DNA from: Clostridia bacterium
GTDB taxonomy: Bacteria > Bacillota_A > Clostridia > Christensenellales > Aristaeellaceae
Assembly (NCBI GenBank): GCA_017464225.1
Contig: JAFUDW010000070.1
Location: forward strand, 1 to 17,175
Direction of reading: 5' to 3'
DNA: 17,175 bases
Part shown: positions 12,161 to 17,175 of the stretch, in pieces
Position numbering within the stretch: the first letter of the stretch is position 1
How the letters are laid out: every line of letters begins with the position of its first letter
Translations under genes and position numbers: made by a program
The notes under the pieces: model-generated
What the model was told of the DNA's origin: nothing
Databases searched by the model: none
Seen by the model: the letters and a program-made list of their open reading frames with translations, nothing else

Positions 12161-14044
12161 ATGGAAAAGAAATACAAAATTTGTTTTTTTGGTTATGGAA
12201 AGCTGATCAAACTGGCCCAGAAGATCATCGCGGATTATACGTTTGAAGACACAAGCATCACCATCAAGGAATGCAGCTATCTTGAAGTGCCCGCCGTTCT
12301 CAACGATACGCTGTATGAAGGATACGATATCTTTATTGCCGGGCCAGCGGCGGCAAACCTCATCCGTTTTCCAAAGCAAGTCGTGGAGCTCAAGATCGAC
12401 ACCATCGATTACATATACGCTTTAAAAGCCATGGAACGAAAGGGATATAAGCGTCCCGCGATCGTTATTTACGATTACTGTCCCAAGGTGGATATCCAGA
12501 GCATCGAATCGGTTTTGGGATATGAGGTACAGCTGATCGAATATGAAGATCACGCGGGACTGAAACAGATATTGCAGGAAAGCAACATTGACGTTGTTAT
12601 TGGCGCGGCTTTTCCCAACAAGGTCGCGGAAGAGCTGAACATCCACAGCCATTTGATATATTCCAACGGCGACAGCATCCGGGTGGCGCTGGACAAGGCG
12701 CGCCAGCTCGCCATTGAAAATGAAAACCTGATTTTATTGAATTCGATCACCAATACATTAATCCAGCATTCCCCTAACGGGATCATCGTAACAGATACCA
12801 GCGGCACGGTCACGACAATGAACGAAAAAGCCAAAGATTTTGCAAGCCTGAACCATCATATGATCGGAAAAAACATAGCCGATATTTCACCCGCCCTGTC
12901 TTTTGACGTTTTCAGATACAGCGACCTGAATGAAATATCCAGGAAAAGGATCATCAACGGTACAATGCTGCAATGCACGCAGACTTATATTGGCGATTAT
13001 CATAAGCCGTTGGGAATGCTTGTAACATTATATCCGGATAACGCCCGCAAAATGAAAGGAAAGGGCGAAGCGGGCGAATCGTATCCCGCGGAATACCACT
13101 GGAACAACATCGACAGCCAATCGCCGGCCATGCGCGATACGATATACACGCTGAAGGGCTATGCCGGCTTGCATTATCCCATTACGCTGCTTGGAGAACC
13201 CGGAACGGGAAAACGCAGATTGGCCCAGTGCATTCACAACACAGCGCACAGCGCTGACGCGCCCTATCTTGTTTATAACGCTGCGTCCATTGCGGATCCG
13301 GACGCAGCCAGAACACTTTTCGGTGTGGATGACGGAAGCAGCATGCGGCTTGGACTGTTTGATATGGCTTGCAACGGCACGCTCGTAATACAAAACCTTC
13401 ATCTGGCAACCAAAGCCGTCCAAAGCTGTTTTCTGCAGGTTTTGGGGGATAAAAAATACTATCGGTGCGGAGGCTTTAATCTGGTCCCGATGCGCGCAAG
13501 GCTGATTTTCCTGCTTCCGGACGATTCTTCGGATATGATCCTGCCGGAATTATGGTATAAAATAACGATCCTGAAATATCAAGTCCCTGCGCTCAAAGAG
13601 CGCAGGGAGGATATTGAAGCCATATTTTCGTCGTTCCTGTCCGCGGAGTTCATAACAAAAAGCATCAAAAAGAATCAGGGAATACATGATCTCCTGCTGT
13701 TCTATTCTTGGCCCGGCAATTTGACGGAGATGTCCAACGTCAGCAAGCGGATGGCAATCCTGCTGAAGGAAAGCGTCAAAGCTTCCGCTTCCGAGCAGCT
13801 TTTATACCTGGTCAATTCCATTGGAGAACAAAACCTGCTGCAGGATATTTTTCTGAAATATCCCGCGCTTGCGAATATTGAAAACGGAAACGAGGCCGAA
13901 ATCAAGGAGGGGATCACAAGCATCAAAAAGTATTTGAAATATAACAACGCCAAGATTGCGTCCCTGCTCAAAATCAGCAGGACCACGATGTGGCGGATGT
14001 TTGGAAAGAAGAAAAACGAAGCGCTGTCCGATGAAATCGCATGA
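12161..14044 (+). CDS. PrpR-type transcription regulator with degenerate sigma-54 AAA+ module
   Basis: This 627-residue regulator has an N-terminal PrpR_N-like sensory domain (about 5-190), a PAS-like domain (about 200-295, SPNGIIVTDTSGTVTTMNEKA), an AAA+ module related to sigma-54 activators (about 318-545) and a Fis-type helix-turn-helix at the end (NNAKIASLLKISRTTMWRMF). Walker A is kept (GEPGTGK, K351). The GAFTGA sigma-54 contact loop is replaced by a shorter DDGSSM (390-395), the Walker B Asp-Glu is replaced by Gln-Asn in TLVIQNL (407-413), and the FRxDLYYRL arginine-finger segment reads LPELWYKI. It should therefore not drive sigma-54 transcription and more likely acts TyrR-style on sigma-A promoters. 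It is divergent from the transporter operon it probably controls. The only upstream ribosome site (AAAGGA) is 13 bases from the ATG, an unusually long spacing. Confidence 0.88.
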   Translation: MEKKYKICFFGYGKLIKLAQKIIADYTFEDTSITIKECSYLEVPAVLNDTLYEGYDIFIAGPAAANLIRFPKQVVELKIDTIDYIYALKAMERKGYKRPAIVIYDYCPKVDIQSIESVLGYEVQLIEYEDHAGLKQILQESNIDVVIGAAFPNKVAEELNIHSHLIYSNGDSIRVALDKARQLAIENENLILLNSITNTLIQHSPNGIIVTDTSGTVTTMNEKAKDFASLNHHMIGKNIADISPALSFDVFRYSDLNEISRKRIINGTMLQCTQTYIGDYHKPLGMLVTLYPDNARKMKGKGEAGESYPAEYHWNNIDSQSPAMRDTIYTLKGYAGLHYPITLLGEPGTGKRRLAQCIHNTAHSADAPYLVYNAASIADPDAARTLFGVDDGSSMRLGLFDMACNGTLVIQNLHLATKAVQSCFLQVLGDKKYYRCGGFNLVPMRARLIFLLPDDSSDMILPELWYKITILKYQVPALKERREDIEAIFSSFLSAEFITKSIKKNQGIHDLLLFYSWPGNLTEMSNVSKRMAILLKESVKASASEQLLYLVNSIGEQNLLQDIFLKYPALANIENGNEAEIKEGITSIKKYLKYNNAKIASLLKISRTTMWRMFGKKKNEALSDEIA

Positions 14045-14060
14045 GGGATCAGCCGGTGCC

Positions 14061-14084
14061 GCAGCGCTTTAAACTAAAGCCTGC
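14061..14084 (+). other. Hairpin after the regulator gene
   Basis: GCAG-C-GCTTTA and TAAAGC-CTGC pair with one bulged C and an AAC loop, 16 bases after the regulator stop. No T-tract follows, so a terminator role is uncertain. Confidence 0.35.
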
Positions 14085-14105
14085 TAGAACAATATATCAA
14101 AAAAC

Positions 14106-14169
14106 AGAAATTTAGCGGGGGATGATAAGAGCCTCCGCGTCCCTTAACGTCCCCCGTCAACCAATTTCT
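14106..14169. repeat. Structured repeat element, short copy (right flank of the transporter cassette)
   Basis: GATAAGAGCCTCCGCGTC (14124-14141) and CCCTTAACGTC (14141-14151) match the two ends of the element at 7302-7395 in the same orientation (17 of 18 and 11 of 11 bases). Here the ends abut, without the 65-base inner part. The element sits in one long interrupted hairpin made of AGAAATT/AATTTCT, CGGGGGA/TCCCCCG and TAAG/CTTA. It lies between the convergent regulator and oxidoreductase genes and could also act as a two-way terminator, since TTTCTATTTG follows on the + strand. The rest of 14045-14222 shows no gene. Confidence 0.6.
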
Positions 14170-14222
14170 ATTTGTATAATTTGAATTGGCATAACCCAAA
14201 AGCGGCTTCTGAGCAGCGGCCG

Positions 14223-15446
14223 TCAGGCGTTCTGCTCCATATACTCCATCATAGCCCGGGCGGCGTTCTTCGCATCGTTCACGGCGTGCACCACGGTCAG
14301 CGAGCCATGGATCACGTCGCCTGCGGCGAACACGCCGGAGCGGGTGGTCATATTATTCTCGTCCACGATCAGCAGGCCGCGCTCGTTGGCTTCCAGCCCA
14401 TGGGTCGTATTGACCAATTTATCCTTGGGCCGCTGGTTGATGGCGATGATGGTGGTATCGGCGGGGACCAATTCGTCCTCGCCCTCCACGCCGATGGGGC
14501 GTCCGTTTTCATTGAGCACCGAGTTTTTGAACACCGGGCCCTGGGGCGTGATGCGCTGGATGGATTTGCCGGTATAGAATTCCGCGCCGTCCAGCTGCGC
14601 GTACTCCATTTCATGATCGCTGGCCGTCGCCTTCGCGCCGCGCTGGAACAGCATGACCCGCTGCGCTCCGTGGCGGAAAGCCGTGCGCGCCACGTCCATG
14701 GCCACGTTGCCCATGCCGATCACCGCCACCGTCTGGCCGATGGTATAGCTGACAGGCCGGGCCAGATAGCTGATGCCAAAGTGCACGTTGGGCAGCGTTT
14801 CACCCTCGATGCCCAGGGTGCTGGGACGCCATACGCCGGTGCCGATGAACACCGCCTTATAGCCGTCCCGGAACAGGTTATCGATCATCAGATCGCCGCC
14901 CATCACCACGTGGGGACGGATCTTGACGCCCAGCTCCAGCAGCCTGGCCTTATACCGATCAATGATGGTCTTGGGCAGGCGGAAATCCGGGATGCCGTAC
15001 TGCATCATGCCGCCAATTTTGTCCTTCTCCTCAAAGATCGTCACGCCGTAGCCGTTCCAGGCCAGCACAAAGGCCGCCGTGAGCCCCGCCGGGCCGCTGC
15101 CGATGACGGCGGCGTTCTTGCCGTTAAAGGGCTTGGCATCCTTCAGCGTCATACGGTCCAGATAGGCGTCGGATATGAACTTTTCGATCTCATAGAAGTG
15201 CACCGGCTGATCCTTGCGCCCCAGCACACAGTGCCCGGCGCACTGCGACATATGGTCGCACACCGTGGCGCAGACCACCGACATGGGGTTGTTTTCAAAC
15301 AGCAGCTTTCCCGCTTCCATCAGCTTGTTCTCCTTGAACAGCGCAATGGCCTGCGGGATGGGCGTATGAACGGGGCAGCCCTCACGGCACAGCGGTTTTT
15401 TGCATTGCAGGCAGCGGGCCGCCTCATTGGTGATGCGAAGAGCCAT
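14223..15446 (-). CDS. Stand-alone GltD-like NAD(P)/FAD Fe-S oxidoreductase
   Basis: This 407-residue flavoprotein resembles the glutamate synthase small subunit and the related NfnB and dihydropyrimidine dehydrogenase electron-input modules. It passes electrons between NAD(P)H, FAD and Fe-S clusters. An N-terminal Fe-S domain has C12-X2-C15-X4-C20-X3-C24-Pro and a second set C59, C63, C69, C73. An FAD-binding GSGPAGL (near 114-120) and an NAD(P)-binding GMGNVAMD follow, and the C-terminal GVFAAGDVIHGSLTVVHAV is the FAD site typical of the family. No large subunit (gltB) is nearby, so the electron partner is unknown. ATG 15446 has AAGGAGG at good spacing. It lies 61 bases after the glycerate kinase on the same strand and may share its transcript. 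Confidence 0.88.
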   Translation of the reverse strand: MALRITNEAARCLQCKKPLCREGCPVHTPIPQAIALFKENKLMEAGKLLFENNPMSVVCATVCDHMSQCAGHCVLGRKDQPVHFYEIEKFISDAYLDRMTLKDAKPFNGKNAAVIGSGPAGLTAAFVLAWNGYGVTIFEEKDKIGGMMQYGIPDFRLPKTIIDRYKARLLELGVKIRPHVVMGGDLMIDNLFRDGYKAVFIGTGVWRPSTLGIEGETLPNVHFGISYLARPVSYTIGQTVAVIGMGNVAMDVARTAFRHGAQRVMLFQRGAKATASDHEMEYAQLDGAEFYTGKSIQRITPQGPVFKNSVLNENGRPIGVEGEDELVPADTTIIAINQRPKDKLVNTTHGLEANERGLLIVDENNMTTRSGVFAAGDVIHGSLTVVHAVNDAKNAARAMMEYMEQNA

Positions 15447-15507
15447 GGTTTTGACCTCCTTTTGAGAAAGGGAATGCAGATGATTTCAGCGCAGCCCAGA
15501 TGAAATA

Positions 15508-16650
15508 TTACTTGATGCGCATGCCGATGCGCACGGCGCGGAGCAGCCGCTCGGCGGCGTATTCGAAAAGCGCGGGCGCGTCTTCCATGGCCTTCTCCAG
15601 GCTCATCGGCCCGCTCACCGTGGTCATGATCGTGCTCTCGCACAGATCAAACAGCCCCTCGGCTCCTTCCCCGATGCCGCCCACGATGGCCACCGTCGGG
15701 ATCCCCTTGGCCGCGCAGCGCTTGGCCACTCCAACCGGCACCTTGCCAAAGCGCACGCTCTGCCCGTCGATGCGTCCCTCGCCCGTGATGGCCAGGCTTA
15801 CGCCTTCCAGCTTTTTATCAAAGTTTACAGCGTCCAGCACGGCGTCTATGCCGCTTTTGAGCTTCGCCCCCAGTACGCCGCCTAAGGCAGCGCCCAGTCC
15901 GCCCGCCGCGCCCGCGCCGGGGAATTGGACGATATCTTTGCCGATGGCCCGGCTGACGATCTCGGCGTAATGCGCCATGCCGGCCTCCAATTCATCCCGG
16001 ATGGCCGGGGTGGCCCCCTTCTGCGGGCCGTAGATGAAGGTGGCGCCGCTCTCGCCCAGCAGCGGATTGGTCACGTCGCAGATCACGGTGATGGCGGTCT
16101 CCTTCAGTTCGGGCATCAGCCCCGAAAAGTCCGCCTTCTCCACATGGATCATCTCTCCGCCGATGGGTTCAACGGCGTTCCCTTCCCCATCGGTGAATCT
16201 GGCGCCCAGCGCCGTCAGCATGCCCATGCCGCCGTCGTTGGTGGCGCTGCCGCCGATGCCGATCAGGATGTTCCGCACGCCCGCCTTTACGGCGGCGGCG
16301 ATCATCTCGCCCGTGCCCAGGCTGGTGGCTCTGCGGGGATCCTTCTGATCGGCGGGCACATAGGGCAGGCCGCTGGCCTGCGCCATTTCCATGACGGCCG
16401 TGCCGTCGGACAGCAGCCCCCAGGCCGCCGCTTCCCGCTCAAACAGCGGCCCAGTGACGTGCGTCACCATCCGCTTCCCGCCCATGGCGCGCAAAAGCGC
16501 GTCCACCGTGCCTTCGCCGCCGTCGGCCACCGGCACAGCTGCCGTATCGGTCCCCGGAAAAACGCGCGCGGTCACCCGCTCCAGGATATCGCAGCACTCC
16601 AGGGCGGACAGCGAGCCCTTAAAGGAATCGGGTGCAAAGATGAATTTCAT
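15508..16650 (-). CDS. glxK: Glycerate 2-kinase (GlxK/GarK family)
   Basis: The enzyme phosphorylates D-glycerate to 2-phosphoglycerate, feeding lower glycolysis. The 380 residues match the type I glycerate kinase family (PF02595) in length and motifs: FAPDSFKGSLSALE at the N-terminus, VADGGEGTVDAL near 42-53, GIGGSATNDGGMGML near 130-144, PGAGAAGGLGAALGG, and ITGEGRIDGQS near 290-300. AAAGGAG precedes ATG 16650. The upstream gene on the same strand is a tartronate-semialdehyde-reductase-like dehydrogenase whose product, glycerate, is this enzyme's substrate, so the pair forms a short pathway. A hairpin-rich gap of 136 bases separates them. Confidence 0.95.
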   Translation of the reverse strand: MKFIFAPDSFKGSLSALECCDILERVTARVFPGTDTAAVPVADGGEGTVDALLRAMGGKRMVTHVTGPLFEREAAAWGLLSDGTAVMEMAQASGLPYVPADQKDPRRATSLGTGEMIAAAVKAGVRNILIGIGGSATNDGGMGMLTALGARFTDGEGNAVEPIGGEMIHVEKADFSGLMPELKETAITVICDVTNPLLGESGATFIYGPQKGATPAIRDELEAGMAHYAEIVSRAIGKDIVQFPGAGAAGGLGAALGGVLGAKLKSGIDAVLDAVNFDKKLEGVSLAITGEGRIDGQSVRFGKVPVGVAKRCAAKGIPTVAIVGGIGEGAEGLFDLCESTIMTTVSGPMSLEKAMEDAPALFEYAAERLLRAVRIGMRIK

Positions 16651-16707
16651 ACATATCTCCTTTAGAGGTTTGGAGGAACCGCGATCCCTCCATGGTAATC
16701 CGCAGGC

Positions 16708-16725
16708 GGCGGCGTGTACGCCGCC
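16708..16725 (-). other. GC-rich hairpin upstream of glxK
   Basis: GGCGGCG and CGCCGCC pair around TGTA. It lies between the long hairpin at 16739-16773 and the glxK ribosome site, with no T-run. It could stabilise the 5' end of the glxK message. Confidence 0.35.
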
Positions 16726-16738
16726 GAGGAGAAAAGTA

Positions 16739-16773
16739 CCGGAGGAACGAAAGCATGGCTTTCGTTCCTTCGG
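16739..16773 (-). terminator. Long hairpin between garR-like gene and glxK (possible partial terminator)
   Basis: CCGGAGGAACGAAAGC (16739-16754) pairs with GCTTTCGTTCCTTCGG (16758-16773) over 16 pairs with one G-T, around an ATG loop. On the minus strand it is followed by TACTTTTCTCC, a weak T-run. It lies 13 bases after the dehydrogenase stop and may attenuate read-through into glxK. Confidence 0.5.
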
Positions 16774-16786
16774 GAGATAAAGCCGA

Positions 16787-17175
16787 TCAGTGATGCAGCA
16801 CTTCGCCGGTGAGCTTCTGGTAATACTTGAGCAGCGCGCTGTGGTCGCAGCTGCCGTCGCCGTCGTGGTGCAGGATCTTCATCATTTCCAGTACGCTCTG
16901 GGTCAGCGGGATGGGAGCGTCTACCGCCTTGGCGGCGTCCACCACGTTGTTCAGATCCTTGATGTGCAGATCGATGCGGAAGCCGGGCTGGAAGTTCTGA
17001 TCCATCATCATGGGCGCTTTGGCGTTCATCACGTTGCTGCCCGCCAGGCCGCCGCGGATGGCCGCAAAGATCTTTTCGGGCTCCACGCCGCACATCTGGC
17101 CCATCTGCATGGCCTCGGCCAGCGCCGCGATGTTCACCGCCACGATGGTCTGGTTGCACAGCTTCGTCACGTTGC
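16787..17175 (-). CDS. garR: 2-hydroxy-3-oxopropionate (tartronate semialdehyde) reductase-like, C-terminal part
   Basis: Only the last 129 or so residues are in the window; the gene continues past the right edge. The fragment is the all-helical C-terminal domain of the beta-hydroxyacid dehydrogenase family. It starts NVTKLCNQTIVAVNIAALAEA, in which the Lys after NVT matches the catalytic lysine of GxGxxxK, and continues GVEPEKIFAAIRGGLAGS, FQPGFRIDLHIKDLNN and PIPLTQSVLEM. The family includes tartronate semialdehyde reductase and 3-hydroxyisobutyrate dehydrogenase. The adjoining glycerate kinase favours the former, which reduces tartronate semialdehyde to glycerate with NAD(P)H. The missing Rossmann domain prevents a firmer choice. 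Confidence 0.87.
   Translation of the reverse strand, partial: NVTKLCNQTIVAVNIAALAEAMQMGQMCGVEPEKIFAAIRGGLAGSNVMNAKAPMMMDQNFQPGFRIDLHIKDLNNVVDAAKAVDAPIPLTQSVLEMMKILHHDGDGSCDHSALLKYYQKLTGEVLHH

Noticed and set aside
7302..14151. Insertion sequence with a transposase
   Set aside because: No transposase, integrase or recombinase is encoded between or beside the repeats, and no terminal inverted repeats bound the cassette.
14172..15503. 443-codon + strand open frame opposite the GltD-like gene
   Set aside because: It is an antisense shadow; the minus-strand protein has clear FAD and NAD(P) motifs.
1..17175. CRISPR array, tRNA or rRNA genes
   Set aside because: No regularly spaced direct repeats and no tRNA- or rRNA-like sequence were seen.

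Overview
The window looks like a chromosomal piece of an anaerobic, GC-rich Clostridia-type (Firmicutes) bacterium. The basis is a microcompartment operon with Firmicutes-like content (EutT, PduL with a tail domain, PduS/PduT), tight operons with strong AGGAGG ribosome sites, and an absence of Proteobacterial regulators. This assignment is inference; no rRNA or tRNA is present to confirm it.

Region 1 (1-7228, + strand, very GC-rich) is the downstream part of a bacterial microcompartment (BMC) operon. In order: a 5'-truncated BMC hexamer shell protein with a Cys-rich C-terminal tail; an acylating aldehyde dehydrogenase with a C-terminal encapsulation peptide; two near-duplicate BMC hexamer proteins; a EutT-like corrinoid adenosyltransferase; a PduL phosphotransacylase with an N-terminal encapsulation peptide and an extra C-terminal microdomain; a EutN/CcmL pentamer; a PduS-like flavin/Fe-S reductase; a PduT-like trimer with the conserved pore cysteine; and a glycerophosphodiester phosphodiesterase. 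The enzymes would convert an aldehyde to acyl-CoA and then acyl-phosphate inside the shell, with PduS/PduT handling electrons and EutT restoring adenosylcobalamin. The signature enzyme that makes the aldehyde lies outside the window. EutT argues for a B12-dependent one, most simply ethanolamine ammonia-lyase, and the phosphodiesterase could feed it headgroups from glycerophosphoethanolamine.

Region 2 (about 7290-14170) has clearly lower GC and is bounded on each side by a related, structured direct-repeat element. It holds a minus-strand operon for a tripartite tricarboxylate-type transporter (TctB, TctC, TctA) and a mannonate-dehydratase-like enolase-superfamily enzyme. Divergent from it is a PrpR-type regulator whose AAA+ module has lost the residues needed for sigma-54 activation. 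Both divergent promoters look sigma-A-like. This reads as a self-contained sugar-acid/carboxylate uptake cassette inserted between two older GC-rich operons.

Region 3 (14223-17175, minus strand, GC-rich again) carries, in transcription order, the 3' part of a tartronate-semialdehyde-reductase-like gene, a GlxK-type glycerate 2-kinase, and a stand-alone GltD-like NAD(P)/FAD oxidoreductase. The first two form the usual end of glyoxylate or aldarate catabolism (tartronate semialdehyde to glycerate to 2-phosphoglycerate).
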